This document shows positions 8,035 to 16,366 of a stretch of DNA of 64,000 bases, piece after piece. Location of the stretch: assembly GCF_004123835.1 (NCBI RefSeq), contig NZ_MZMU01000012.1, positions 62,001-126,000 on the forward strand, written 5' to 3'. The stretch comes from Rhizobium leguminosarum (GTDB taxonomy: Bacteria; Pseudomonadota; Alphaproteobacteria; Rhizobiales; Rhizobiaceae). Below the pieces are notes generated by a model. The model was not told the DNA's origin, ran no database searches, and worked only from the letters and a program-made list of their open reading frames with translations. Within the stretch, counting starts at the first letter, position 1; every line of letters starts with the position of its first letter. Made by a program: the position numbers and the translations under genes.

Positions 8035-10224
8035 ATGGTAACGATCCTGCGGGATGATGGTGCGGAAATCTACGAGACCAAGGGCGGCATATCAGTCACG
8101 CGGCAGCGGCGGGCGATCCCCTACGGCGATGCGGTCTCTTCCTATGTCGACAAGCTCGACGCGCGCCGCGGCGCGGTGTTTTCGTCGAACTACGAATATC
8201 CGGGCCGCTATACGCGCTGGGATACCGCCGTCGTCGATCCGCCGCTCGGCATCTCTTCCTTCGGGCGCGACGTTTGGATCGAGGCCTATAACGAACGCGG
8301 CGAGGTGATCCTCGGCTTCGTGACCGAGCGGCTGAAGACAGTGTCCGACATCGTGCTCGGCGCTTCCTCGGCCCGCCGCCTCGACCTCACCGTCAAGACG
8401 CCGGAGCGGGTGTTCACCGAGGAAGAACGCTCGAAGATGCCGACGGTCTTCACCGTGCTGCGCGCCGTCACCGACCTGTTTTATTCGCAGGCGGATGCGA
8501 GCCTCGGGTTTTACGGCGCCTTCGGATACGACATCGCCTTCCAATTCGACGCGATCGATCTGAAGCTGACGCGCCCCTCCGACCAGCGCGACATGGTGCT
8601 CTACCTGCCCGACGAGATCCTCGTCGTCGACAACTACGCCGCCAAGGCCTGGGTCGACCGTTACGACTTCGAAAAAGGCGGCGTGACGACCGAGGGCAAG
8701 GCCCAAGATATCGCAGCCGAGCCCTTCAAACACACGGATGCCATTCCGCCGAAGAGCGATCACCGGCCGGGCGAATATGCCGAGCTCGTCACCAAGGCGA
8801 AGGAAAGTTTCCGCAAGGGCGACCTTTTCGAAGTCGTGCCCGGGCAGAAATTCATGGAGCGCTGCGATAGCAAGCCGTCCGACATTTCAAAGCGGCTGAA
8901 GGCGATCAATCCGTCGCCCTATTCCTTCTTCATCAATCTCGGCCATCAGGAATATCTGGTCGGCGCCTCGCCCGAAATGTTCGTCCGCGTTTCCGGCCGT
9001 CGCATCGAGACCTGCCCGATTTCGGGCACGATCAAGCGCGGCGACGACCCGATCGCCGACAGCGAGCAGATTCTGAAGCTTTTGAATTCGAAGAAGGACG
9101 AGTCCGAGCTGACTATGTGCTCGGATGTCGACCGCAACGACAAAAGCCGTGTCTGCGAACCGGGTTCGGTCAAGGTGATCGGCCGCCGGCAGATCGAGAT
9201 GTATTCGCGCCTCATCCACACGGTCGATCATATCGAAGGGCGGCTGCGCGACGATATGGACGCCTTCGACGGTTTCCTCAGCCACGCCTGGGCCGTCACC
9301 GTCACCGGCGCCCCGAAGCTCTGGGCGATGCGCTTCATCGAGAGCCATGAAAAGAGCCCACGCGCATGGTATGGTGGGGCGATCGGCATGGTCGGCTTCA
9401 ACGGCGACATGAACACCGGCCTGACGCTGCGCACCGTGCGCATCAAGGATGGTATAGCCGAGGTGCGCGCCGGCGCGACGCTGCTCAACGATTCCATTCC
9501 TGACGAAGAAGAAGCCGAAACAGAACTGAAGGCCTCAGCCATGCTTTCCGCCATCCGAGACGCCAAGACGGGCAATTCCGGCAGGGTCCAGCGCGACGTT
9601 GCGAGCGTCGGCAAGGGCGTCAGCATCCTGCTCGTCGATCACGAAGACAGCTTCGTCCACACGCTCGCCAATTACTTCCGCCAGACGGGGGCGACGGTTT
9701 CGACCGTGCGCACGCCGGTGCCGGAGGAAATCTTCGACCGGCTGAACCCAGACCTCGTCGTGCTGTCGCCCGGACCCGGAACGCCCAAGGATTTCGACTG
9801 CAAGGCGACGATCAAGAAGGCACGGGCGCGCAACCTGCCGATCTTCGGCGTCTGCCTCGGTCTGCAGGCGCTCGCCGAAGCCTATGGCGGGGAACTGCGC
9901 CATTTGGCGCTGCCGATGCACGGCAAGCCCTCGCGCATCCGAGTGCTGGAACCGGGCATCGTCTTCTCCGGCCTTGCCAAGGAGGTGACGGTCGGCCGCT
10001 ACCACTCGATCTTCGCCGATCCCTCGACGCTGCCGCGTGAGTTCATCATCACGGCGGAAAGCGACGACGGCACGATCATGGGCATCGAACACGCCAAGGA
10101 ACCGATCGCCGCGGTGCAGTTCCATCCGGAGTCGATCATGACTCTCGGCGGCGATGCCGGGATGCGGATGATCGAAAATGTCGTGGCGCATCTGGCGCGC
10201 AAAGTGAAGACCAAGGCTGCCTGA
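8035..10224 (+). CDS. trpE(G): Anthranilate synthase, fused components I and II
   Basis: A single 729-residue polypeptide that converts chorismate and glutamine to anthranilate, the first tryptophan-specific step. Residues 1 to about 515 are the TrpE (component I) part, with the [17 protein letters not shown] and TVTGAPK segments of the chorismate-binding fold. Residues about 530-725 are the glutamine amidotransferase, with nucleophile Cys607 in GVCLGLQ and the His697/Glu699 pair in FHPES. The E-G fusion is typical of rhizobia. ATG 8035 is preceded by GGAG at seven to ten bases. It is controlled by the trpL attenuator immediately upstream. A strong hairpin follows the gene. Confidence 0.97.
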   Translation: MVTILRDDGAEIYETKGGISVTRQRRAIPYGDAVSSYVDKLDARRGAVFSSNYEYPGRYTRWDTAVVDPPLGISSFGRDVWIEAYNERGEVILGFVTERLKTVSDIVLGASSARRLDLTVKTPERVFTEEERSKMPTVFTVLRAVTDLFYSQADASLGFYGAFGYDIAFQFDAIDLKLTRPSDQRDMVLYLPDEILVVDNYAAKAWVDRYDFEKGGVTTEGKAQDIAAEPFKHTDAIPPKSDHRPGEYAELVTKAKESFRKGDLFEVVPGQKFMERCDSKPSDISKRLKAINPSPYSFFINLGHQEYLVGASPEMFVRVSGRRIETCPISGTIKRGDDPIADSEQILKLLNSKKDESELTMCSDVDRNDKSRVCEPGSVKVIGRRQIEMYSRLIHTVDHIEGRLRDDMDAFDGFLSHAWAVTVTGAPKLWAMRFIESHEKSPRAWYGGAIGMVGFNGDMNTGLTLRTVRIKDGIAEVRAGATLLNDSIPDEEEAETELKASAMLSAIRDAKTGNSGRVQRDVASVGKGVSILLVDHEDSFVHTLANYFRQTGATVSTVRTPVPEEIFDRLNPDLVVLSPGPGTPKDFDCKATIKKARARNLPIFGVCLGLQALAEAYGGELRHLALPMHGKPSRIRVLEPGIVFSGLAKEVTVGRYHSIFADPSTLPREFIITAESDDGTIMGIEHAKEPIAAVQFHPESIMTLGGDAGMRMIENVVAHLARKVKTKAA

Positions 10225-10238
10225 CCGCAATTTCGCCA

Positions 10239-10263
10239 GGCCCTTCCTGCTGTGGGAAGGGCC
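10239..10263 (+). terminator. Hairpin after trpE(G), no T-run
   Basis: GGCCCTTCC pairs perfectly with GGAAGGGCC around a seven-base loop, 15 bases past the stop codon. No run of T follows, so it may stabilise the 3' end or only weakly terminate. Confidence 0.5.
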
Positions 10264-10345
10264 AGCCATCAGGCCGTCGAGCCGCGACTTGACTTCTTCA
10301 GGCAAATCAGAACATTTCAAGAACGATCAACTGGAACCTATCGCC

Positions 10346-10585
10346 GTGGCCAATGCTGAAAAGTTCATCGTTCTCCCTTACCGCAAGAACCGCGGCAATC
10401 TCGTGCCCGGCGAAATGCGCCAGGCATCGAACTCCGTCAGCGCGGAAAAGATCGCTTCGGCGATGGCTGAACGTTTCGTCGGCGTAGCGGCCTATGCAGT
10501 GATCGTCGACGAGGAGACCGGCGACATGTCGTCGCCGCGATTGCTTGCACGATATGGCGAGATTGCCGATCTCAACGCCGCCTGA
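10346..10585 (+). CDS. Small conserved-looking hypothetical protein
   Basis: 79 residues from GTG 10346; an in-frame TTG at 10289 would give 98. I prefer GTG because GGAA lies about ten bases upstream and because the extra N-terminal residues look non-coding. It reads as a compact soluble protein (EKFIVLPYRKNRGNLVPGE at the start, then an AEKIASAMAERFVGVAAYAV stretch) with no membrane segment. I recognise no family. It sits 15 bases upstream of the DUF2161 gene in the same direction and is probably co-transcribed with it. Confidence 0.6.
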   Translation: MANAEKFIVLPYRKNRGNLVPGEMRQASNSVSAEKIASAMAERFVGVAAYAVIVDEETGDMSSPRLLARYGEIADLNAA

Positions 10586-10600
10586 GGCGCCGTTTTCACC

Positions 10601-11272
10601 ATGGAGACGTCGCTCTACCTGCCGGTCAAAACCTTCCTGGAGGCGGCCGGTTATGTCGTGAAGGGCGAGGTCGGCGGATGCGATCTCGTCGGCTTGAGCG
10701 GTGCCGAGCCGCCGGTCGTGGTGGTCTGCGAATTGAAACTCTCCTTCAACCTCGAACTGCTTCTCCAGGCGGTCGATCGCGCGGCGATGAGCGATGAAGT
10801 CTGGGTCGCGGCTCGCGTGTCTGCCAAAGGCCGAGGGCGGGAGGCCGACAAACGTTACCGCGACCTCTGCCGGCGGCTCGGTATTGGCATGCTCGGCGTT
10901 TCCGATAGTGGCGAGGTCAGTGTCATCGTCAGCTCGGTCTCTCCTATGCCGCGCACCAGTCCGAAGCGGCGGACGCGCCTCGTCAAGGAGCATCAGCGCC
11001 GCCGCGGCGATCCCGCCGTCGGCGGCAGTACGCGGGCACCGATCATGACGGCCTATCGCCAGCAGGCGCTCGTCTGCGCCGCCGCGCTCGACAAGGGGTT
11101 GATGCGGCCGCGCGATATGAAGGCGCTTGCGCCCAACGCCGGCCCGATTCTACGCGACAACTTTTATGGCTGGTTCGAACGCAGGGAGAAGGGCGTTTAT
11201 ACGCTGACGCCTGAAGGGCAGGCCGCGCTCTTGCGCTGGCCGCAAATTGTTCTCGCCGACCCCGCTCCTTGA
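10601..11272 (+). CDS. DUF2161 protein with PD-(D/E)XK nuclease-like core
   Basis: 223 residues. The N-terminal half has the D...ELK arrangement of the PD-(D/E)XK phosphodiesterase fold: GGCDLVGL near residues 26-33, then VVVCELKLSF near 45-54, followed by a helix with QAVDRA. A basic linker (around 125-150) leads to a C-terminal part that resembles a winged helix (YRQQALVCAAALDKG...DNFYGWFER). This matches my memory of DUF2161. The genuine substrate is unknown, and a nuclease activity is inferred only from the fold pattern. No methyltransferase or other restriction partner is adjacent; the neighbour is the small gene 15 bases upstream. Confidence 0.7.
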   Translation: METSLYLPVKTFLEAAGYVVKGEVGGCDLVGLSGAEPPVVVVCELKLSFNLELLLQAVDRAAMSDEVWVAARVSAKGRGREADKRYRDLCRRLGIGMLGVSDSGEVSVIVSSVSPMPRTSPKRRTRLVKEHQRRRGDPAVGGSTRAPIMTAYRQQALVCAAALDKGLMRPRDMKALAPNAGPILRDNFYGWFERREKGVYTLTPEGQAALLRWPQIVLADPAP

Positions 11273-11300
11273 GTCGCGCGGAAGGGAGTCTCATTCCCCT

Positions 11301-11329
11301 TTGACAAATCTGCTCTCTTCCCCCATATC
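11301..11329 (+). promoter_or_regulatory. Candidate promoter of the CDF-queF pair
   Basis: TTGACA (11301-11306), 17-base spacer, CATATC (11324-11329). The predicted start, near 11337, lies just before a stable hairpin. Confidence 0.5.
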
Positions 11330-11340
11330 ACCATCAACTG

Positions 11341-11374
11341 AACCGCCTGCGCGACATTCGCGTGGGCGGTTTTG
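11341..11374 (+). terminator. GC-rich hairpin with T-run between promoter and CDF gene
   Basis: AACCGCC pairs with GGGCGGTT, with an inner CGCG/CGCG stem, and is followed by TTTT. It begins only a few bases after the predicted transcription start of the CDF gene. It may be the end of the upstream gene's message, or a 5' structure that limits entry into the CDF-queF operon. Confidence 0.5.
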
Positions 11375-11425
11375 CGTTTCAACGGCTTGAAAGCTGCAAT
11401 TCATTCGCAACCGCAGGGGAACGAT

Positions 11426-12340
11426 ATGAGTGACAACGGCGATCTTACGGTTCGCAAGCTAGCGATGTGGGGCATTCCGCTGTCGCTCGGCGTCATGGGC
11501 CTGAAGATGGTGGCCTGGTGGGTCACCGGATCGGTGGCTTTGCTGTCGGACGGGCTCGAATCATCGGTCAATGTCGTTGCAGCCTTCATCGCCTTCTTCG
11601 TCATCCGCTATGCGCAGAAGCCGGCCGATCACGACCATCCCTTCGGTCATCACAAGGCGGAATATCTGTCAGCTGTCACCGAGGGCGTGCTGATCGTCGT
11701 CGCTGCCCTGCTGATCGTCAACGAGGCGGTTGGTTATCTCGCCGAGCCACGCATGCTGGATGCACCCGTGCTCGGCCTTGCGATCAACTTCGCAGCCGGT
11801 GTCATCAATGCGATCTGGGCGCGATTGCTGATCAGAACCGGACGCAGACATCGCTCAGCGGCGCTGACGGCGGATGGGCAGCATATCATGTCCGACGTCG
11901 TGACCTCCGTCGGCGTGCTCGTCGGCCTGCTGCTGGCGCTGGCAACGGGTTATGCGATCTTCGACCCGGTGCTTGCCATTCTCGTTGCCGTCAACATCCT
12001 CTATCAGGGCTGGAAGGTGATCTCGCAATCGATCGGCGGGCTGATGGACCAGGCGGTCGAGCCGCAGGAGGAGGAGGCGATCAAGCAGGCGATCGCCACC
12101 CATGCGGCGGGCTCGGTCGGCGTGCATGACTTGAAAACGAGGCGGGCGGGCACCGTCACCTTCATCGATTTCCACATGGTAGTGCCCGGCGGGATGTCGG
12201 TGCGGCAGGCGCATGATATATGCGACCGCCTTGAGGATGCCATCAGGGCGGTGCACGAGGGCGCCACTATCGCAATTCATGTGGAACCGGAGGGCGAAAA
12301 GGCTCACGGCATCCGCGTCAAAGTCGTCAAGGAGGCATGA
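11426..12340 (+). CDS. Cation diffusion facilitator (CDF) family metal exporter
   Basis: 304 residues from ATG 11426, chosen over TTG 11372 because CAGGGGA lies at the right distance. Six membrane segments occupy about residues 12-205, with a cytoplasmic C-terminal domain after that. Family marks are [30 protein letters not shown] and [12 protein letters not shown]. Aligned with FieF, the first half of the transport site reads E...N instead of D...D, while the second half keeps H...D, so metal preference cannot be assumed to be zinc. The stop codon overlaps the queF start (ATGA), so the two genes are translationally coupled. Confidence 0.9.
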   Translation: MSDNGDLTVRKLAMWGIPLSLGVMGLKMVAWWVTGSVALLSDGLESSVNVVAAFIAFFVIRYAQKPADHDHPFGHHKAEYLSAVTEGVLIVVAALLIVNEAVGYLAEPRMLDAPVLGLAINFAAGVINAIWARLLIRTGRRHRSAALTADGQHIMSDVVTSVGVLVGLLLALATGYAIFDPVLAILVAVNILYQGWKVISQSIGGLMDQAVEPQEEEAIKQAIATHAAGSVGVHDLKTRRAGTVTFIDFHMVVPGGMSVRQAHDICDRLEDAIRAVHEGATIAIHVEPEGEKAHGIRVKVVKEA

Positions 12341-12804
12341 TGCCGAGTACCGATGTTTCCAGCCTGTCGATGCTGGGTCAGCAAACCGAAACCGCGCGAG
12401 CGCCAGAGGAGGCGGTGCTTGAAAAAGTGCCGTCCAACCATGCCGGCACCGATTACGTCGTGCGCTTCACCGCGCCGGAATTCACCTCGCTCTGCCCGAT
12501 GACCGGGCAGCCGGATTTCGCCCATATCGTCATCGACTATATTCCGGGCGAATGGCTGGTGGAATCGAAATCGCTGAAGCTCTTCCTGCATTCCTTCCGC
12601 AATCACGGCGCTTTCCACGAGGATTGTTCGGTCTACATCGCCAAGCGCATCGTCGAACTGCTCGATCCCCGGTGGCTCAGGATCGGCGCCTATTGGTATC
12701 CGCGCGGCGGCATCCCCATCGATGTCTTCTGGCAGACGGGCAAGCCGCCGGAGGGCGTGTGGTTGCCGGAACAGGGCGTTGCCACCTACCGCGGCCGTGG
12801 GTGA
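12337..12804 (+). CDS. queF: NADPH-dependent 7-cyano-7-deazaguanine (preQ0) reductase
   Basis: 155 residues, the short one-domain type of QueF, a T-fold enzyme that reduces preQ0 to preQ1 in queuosine biosynthesis. Recognisable segments are [13 protein letters not shown] (catalytic Cys in LCP), [16 protein letters not shown], where the ESKSLK motif binds substrate, and FHEDC. It overlaps the CDF gene by four bases (ATGA). Other queuosine genes are not nearby. Confidence 0.95.
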   Translation: MMPSTDVSSLSMLGQQTETARAPEEAVLEKVPSNHAGTDYVVRFTAPEFTSLCPMTGQPDFAHIVIDYIPGEWLVESKSLKLFLHSFRNHGAFHEDCSVYIAKRIVELLDPRWLRIGAYWYPRGGIPIDVFWQTGKPPEGVWLPEQGVATYRGRG

Positions 12805-12814
12805 GCCGCGGTCG

Positions 12815-12900
12815 GGCGCAGCCCGAGCAATCGATCCGGTGAATCGATTGCAGCAGCGAACGCCCTGAGCCCAAGCGAAGGGCCGGGCGACGGTGGGGCA
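12815..12900. repeat. Short palindromic intergenic element
   Basis: GCAATCGAT (12827-12835) pairs perfectly with ATCGATTGC (12843-12851) around a seven-base loop, flanked by GC-rich CGGGCGCAGCCCG. No T-run follows. It resembles palindromic elements common between rhizobial genes and lies between two convergent genes. Family membership is from memory. Confidence 0.45.
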
Positions 12901-12940
12901 ATGTAAAACCAACTGCCGCCCATTCTCCGGCCGCTAGATC

Positions 12941-13729
12941 TCACACATCCGTGACGTCGTTGCCGGACGAGTCGTCGGCGGAATCGTCGCTGTCGTCATA
13001 GTCGGCCTGCTGCAAGTTGCCGTTGTCGTTGTCCTTGTCGTCGACATTGTCCGAGGCCTGGCGGGTGTCGTCATTGCCGTAATAGTTGTTGATGACGGTT
13101 TCCTCGGTCGGCGCAGTGGCATTGCCGACGGGATTGGCGCCGAAGGGCGAGCCCCAGCCGAGCGAGGACATGTGGTTGCCGAAGATGCCGCTCAGCGAAT
13201 TGGCAAGCAGCATGCCGCCGGCAACGCCCGCCGCCGTGCCGAGCGCGCCGCGCAGGAAGCTGCCGCCGGCCGACGGTGCATCGGCCTGCTGCGTCCAGGG
13301 GCCGGTCGGCTGCTGCTGCGTCTGGTGGGCATTGCCGTCGCCGCGGGGATCGTCATAGCCGCGGGACTGCTGGCCCCAGGGACCTGGATTGGAAGGGCCA
13401 GGATTGGAGGGAACTGGGGCCGGCTGTTGCGTCTGGGTGTTGCCGAAGATCGAGCTCAGGAAGCCGCCGCCCTGTTCGGCCTGGCGGTGTTCGCTCGCGC
13501 CGGCTTCCATCTGGCGGACATGCTCTTCGAGTTCCTTGATATGATTGGCGGCCGCCTCCAGCCCCTTTTCCTGAACGATGACGGCCTGGGCCAGATAATA
13601 GGTGGCGGAGGGCTGTTCGCGTGTCGCCTGGTCGATCAGGGCTTCGGCCTCGCGGTCGCGCGGCGTGGCCGCGGCGGTGCGTACGCGGTCGAAGAGGGCG
13701 GTCAGCAATTGGCGTTCTTCGGGTGACAT
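12941..13729 (-). CDS. DUF2076 domain protein
   Basis: 262 residues. The N-terminal 75 residues (MSPEERQLLTALFDRV... YYLAQAVIVQEKGL) match DUF2076 and are followed by a coiled-coil-like helix with KELEEHVRQ. The middle is Gln/Pro/Gly-rich low complexity. A hydrophobic Ala/Gly stretch around residues 185-205 (GTAAGVAGGMLLANSLSGIF) could anchor to or associate with the membrane. The tail is very acidic and Asp/Asn-rich. Function is unknown. A good GGAGG lies before ATG 13729. Transcribed divergently from the ClpP-family gene. Confidence 0.8.
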   Translation of the reverse strand: MSPEERQLLTALFDRVRTAAATPRDREAEALIDQATREQPSATYYLAQAVIVQEKGLEAAANHIKELEEHVRQMEAGASEHRQAEQGGGFLSSIFGNTQTQQPAPVPSNPGPSNPGPWGQQSRGYDDPRGDGNAHQTQQQPTGPWTQQADAPSAGGSFLRGALGTAAGVAGGMLLANSLSGIFGNHMSSLGWGSPFGANPVGNATAPTEETVINNYYGNDDTRQASDNVDDKDNDNGNLQQADYDDSDDSADDSSGNDVTDV

Positions 13730-13961
13730 TGTCCTGCCTCCTAATCATCTGATGCGGCGTTTGCCGCGTGATGGCTGAGGTAGGAACCGATTTAGGCTTT
13801 TCAAAGCCTTTCGCCGTTACAATTCAGTAAGGCTTGCAGAACGGCGCGCGGCTTCTTAAGGATATCTCCATCGCTTCGGTGCCTTGTGTTTTTCCCGCAT
13901 TGTTTTAGGCATTGAGTCGCACTATGTGCGAGGAACCCGAATTCATCTCCAAGAGGTTCGA

Positions 13962-14546
13962 ATGAACGACGAAGACCAGGACGACAAGACGAAGGAACTG
14001 CCGCTCGGCAAGGAAACGGAGGCGAATCTTTTCAAGTCGCGTTCGATCTTCATCTACGGACCGATCAATCAGGAATTGGCGCAGAAGGTCTGCTCGCAGC
14101 TCGTGGCGCTTGCCGCGGCCAGCGACGAGGACATCCGTATCTATGTCAATTCGCCCGGCGGCCATGTCGAATCCGGCGATTCCATCCATGACATGATCAA
14201 GTTCATCAAGCCGAAGGTCTGGATGATAGGTACCGGCTGGGTCGCCTCTGCCGGTGCACTGATCTATGTCGCCACTCCGAAGGAGCGGCGCCTGTGCTTG
14301 CCGAACACGCGCTTCCTGCTGCATCAGCCCTCCGGCGGCACGCGCGGCATGGCATCCGACATCGAAATCCAGGCTCGCGAAATCATCAAAATGAACGAGC
14401 GCTTGAACAGGATCATGGCGGAGGCCACCGGCCAGCCGCTCGACAAGATCGACAAGGATACGGATCGCGACTACTGGCTTTCGGCCGAAGAGGCGAAGGA
14501 CTATGGCCTCGTTTCACGGATCGTGACGTCGCAGGCCGATATCTAA
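13962..14546 (+). CDS. ATP-dependent Clp protease proteolytic subunit (ClpP-family paralog)
   Basis: 194 residues from ATG 13962, preceded by AAGAGG. Serine peptidase of the ClpP fold: nucleophile Ser96 in GWVASAGAL, His121 in [10 protein letters not shown], Asp166 in DKDTDRD. The oligomer-forming YVNSPGG segment is present. The N-terminus is longer and more acidic than in canonical ClpP ([12 protein letters not shown]), and the nucleophile motif reads ASAG rather than ASMG, so this is probably one of the extra rhizobial ClpP paralogs. No clpX or clpA lies beside it. A terminator follows at 14571. Confidence 0.9.
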   Translation: MNDEDQDDKTKELPLGKETEANLFKSRSIFIYGPINQELAQKVCSQLVALAAASDEDIRIYVNSPGGHVESGDSIHDMIKFIKPKVWMIGTGWVASAGALIYVATPKERRLCLPNTRFLLHQPSGGTRGMASDIEIQAREIIKMNERLNRIMAEATGQPLDKIDKDTDRDYWLSAEEAKDYGLVSRIVTSQADI

Positions 14547-14570
14547 GTTTTCTCAGCCAAAACTGCCAAG

Positions 14571-14615
14571 AACCCGCCCTTGCCTGCCGATCGCAGGTGA
14601 GGGCGTTCTGTTTTC
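14571..14615 (+). terminator. Terminator after the ClpP-family gene
   Basis: An imperfect stem (GAAC..GCCCT..CCTGC pairing with GCAGG..AGGGC.GTTC) closes on a CGAT-type loop and is followed by GTTTT. Confidence 0.65.
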
Positions 14616-14669
14616 GGATAGCGCTCGAACGGAGATGATCTCCTAGCGGCAAGGTCTGAACGGAAAGCA

Positions 14670-15938
14670 ATGAATCCGGACTTGCACCTGGGGCAACCAT
14701 CATGCTCCATGCGCCATTCGCGCAGCTCGAGTCCCGCCATGCTCAAAGATTTTTCCGTCCAAGCCCTGTTCATGGGCCTGCTGACCGCCTTCGTCGGTTC
14801 CGCCAGTTCCTTCGCCGTCGTGCTGCACGGGCTTGAGGCGGTCGGCGCGACGGATGCGCAGGCGGCCTCCGGGTTGATGGCATTGTCGATTTCCATGGGC
14901 ATCTGCGCGATCGTGCTGAGTGCCGTGACCCGATTGCCGGTCAGCATCGCCTGGTCGACACCGGGCGCGGCACTGCTGGCTAGCACCGGGGCTATCGAGG
15001 GCGGCTTCAATGCGGCGGTCGGGGCATTCCTGATCTGTGCTGCGCTGATCATCGTCGCGGGGCTGTTCAAGCCGCTCGGGCGAGCGGTTGCCGCCATTCC
15101 CGCACCACTCGCCAATGCGATGCTCGCCGGCGTGCTGATCGGCCTCTGCTTCGCGCCGGTTAAGGCGATCGACTTCAATCCGCTGTTCGGCCTGCCAATC
15201 GTCGTCGCCTGGATCGTCGTCGGCGCCTTCAAGCGGCTCTGGGCAGTGCCGGCAGCACTCGCGGCCTTCGTGCTGGTGCTCGCCTTCGGCGTCGATATCC
15301 CTGACGGTGCGCTCGGCTCGCTGGAACAGTCGCTGGTGCCGACGGCGGAGATCGTCCGGCCGGTGTTCAATCTTGCCTGCCTCGTCTCGATCGCGCTGCC
15401 GCTCTTCATCGTCACCATGGCCTCGCAGAACATTCCCGGCATCGCGGTGCTGAAGGTCAATCACTACGACCCGAAGCCCGGTCCGCTCTTTGCCGTCACC
15501 GGCTTCTTCTCGCTGCTGTCGGCGCCGTTCGGCGGCCACGCCGTCAATCTGGCGGCGATCACTGCGGCGATGTGCGCGGGCCAAGATGCCCATGCCGATC
15601 CGAAGCGGCGCTACTGGGCATCGCTGATCGCCGGCGTCGGTTATATCATCCTCGGCTTGCTTGCCGGCGCGGTGACGGCCTTCGTCGCATTGGCGCCTCC
15701 CATCCTGATCGAGGCGGTGGCGGGACTGGCGCTGGTCGGCGCCTTCTCGTCCTCGGCGATGTCGGCCTTCCAGGCGCCGGAATCGCGCGAGGCGGCGGCA
15801 ATCACCTTCCTCGTCACCGCCTCCGGAGTTTCCTTCGGCGGTATTTCTGGTGCCTTCTGGGGCCTGATCGCGGGTGGGCTGATGCTCACGCTGTCGCGGC
15901 TGGTGAAGATTTGGAAAGACCGAGCTCAGTCGAGGTAA
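14670..15938 (+). CDS. BenE-family benzoate/H+ symporter-like permease
   Basis: Inner-membrane protein with about 12 hydrophobic segments and the BenE pattern (STPGAALLAST, FGGHAVNLAAITAA, TASGVSFGGI). The listed start ATG 14670 has GGAA seven bases upstream. ATG 14709 and ATG 14739 (MLKDFSVQA) would also give complete transporters, and the last matches the usual family start best. No benzoate catabolic genes are adjacent, so the substrate is uncertain; related proteins are often only annotated by similarity. Confidence 0.85.
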   Translation: MNPDLHLGQPSCSMRHSRSSSPAMLKDFSVQALFMGLLTAFVGSASSFAVVLHGLEAVGATDAQAASGLMALSISMGICAIVLSAVTRLPVSIAWSTPGAALLASTGAIEGGFNAAVGAFLICAALIIVAGLFKPLGRAVAAIPAPLANAMLAGVLIGLCFAPVKAIDFNPLFGLPIVVAWIVVGAFKRLWAVPAALAAFVLVLAFGVDIPDGALGSLEQSLVPTAEIVRPVFNLACLVSIALPLFIVTMASQNIPGIAVLKVNHYDPKPGPLFAVTGFFSLLSAPFGGHAVNLAAITAAMCAGQDAHADPKRRYWASLIAGVGYIILGLLAGAVTAFVALAPPILIEAVAGLALVGAFSSSAMSAFQAPESREAAAITFLVTASGVSFGGISGAFWGLIAGGLMLTLSRLVKIWKDRAQSR

Positions 15939-16051
15939 CGCAAGGTCGTTGTGCTCTCCAAATGCCGGATCCTGGTGCTTTCAAGCAGCTCCGCCGGCAA
16001 TAGGTGGGCAGTTCATCGAATGTTGGCGGCGACCAAAAGCCGGGCAAGGAC

Positions 16052-16080
16052 TTGCCAGCTTTACCGTCCGAGGCTATAAG
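16052..16080 (+). promoter_or_regulatory. leuA leader promoter placing the start at the leader AUG
   Basis: -35 TTGCCA (16052-16057), exactly 17 bases, -10 TATAAG (16075-16080). The leader ATG is at 16088, seven bases after the -10, so the message should start at or within a base or two of the leader AUG, as for the trp leader. Confidence 0.75.
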
Positions 16081-16087
16081 CGCGGTC

Positions 16088-16213
16088 ATGAAGACCACTG
16101 GCGCCAGAATTTCTGACACGATTGCACGCGGCCGCATCGCCCTGCGTGACAATACGCGCGCCCTGACCTCGCTTCTTCTCCTCGGCCTTACGCGCGGTTG
16201 CCGGGTCCTTTGA
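16088..16213 (+). CDS. Leucine-rich leader peptide of leuA
   Basis: 41 codons from ATG 16088 to TGA 16211-16213. The distal part has the codons CTG ACC TCG CTT CTT CTC CTC GGC CTT, giving LTSLLLLGL at residues 26-34, then LTRGCRVL to the stop. Six leucines fall in nine codons, right before the regulatory stems. No Shine-Dalgarno sequence precedes the ATG, and the promoter puts the RNA 5' end there. Leucine attenuators ahead of leuA have been predicted in rhizobia, so a role in sensing charged tRNA-Leu is expected. The peptide is longer than trpL. Confidence 0.75.
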   Translation: MKTTGARISDTIARGRIALRDNTRALTSLLLLGLTRGCRVL

Positions 16214-16358
16214 GGAGCGCCCGGCGGCCGAAAGCCCGCCCGGCCATCGCTCCTCGCGACTCACTTTCAAAATTGACCTAACGACCGACAAGGTCCGCAT
16301 TTGTTTATCGCCAAGCCGACGTGATCGGCTAAGAGCGGGCAAATGCCGGGACGAGGAG
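16212..16358 (+). promoter_or_regulatory. Mutually exclusive stems between leuA leader and leuA ribosome binding site
   Basis: GAGGAGCG (16212-16219), starting inside the leader stop codon, pairs perfectly with CGCTCCTC (16248-16255). The same strand, CTCCTCG (16250-16256), also pairs perfectly with CGAGGAG (16352-16358), which contains the leuA Shine-Dalgarno. No T-run follows either stem. A ribosome finishing the leader would cover 16212-16219 and free 16250-16256 to mask the leuA site; one stalled at the leucine codons would leave the upstream stem free to form. This suggests control at translation rather than by termination. Confidence 0.55.
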
Positions 16359-16366
16359 ACGATACG

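Noticed and set aside
10601..11272. Restriction-modification or other defence system
   Set aside because: Only one PD-(D/E)XK-like gene with no methylase, helicase or sensor neighbour; the flanking genes are metabolic.
16214..16260. Rho-independent terminator in the leuA leader
   Set aside because: The stem is strong but no T-run follows, so termination is unlikely; interpreted instead as part of the translation switch.
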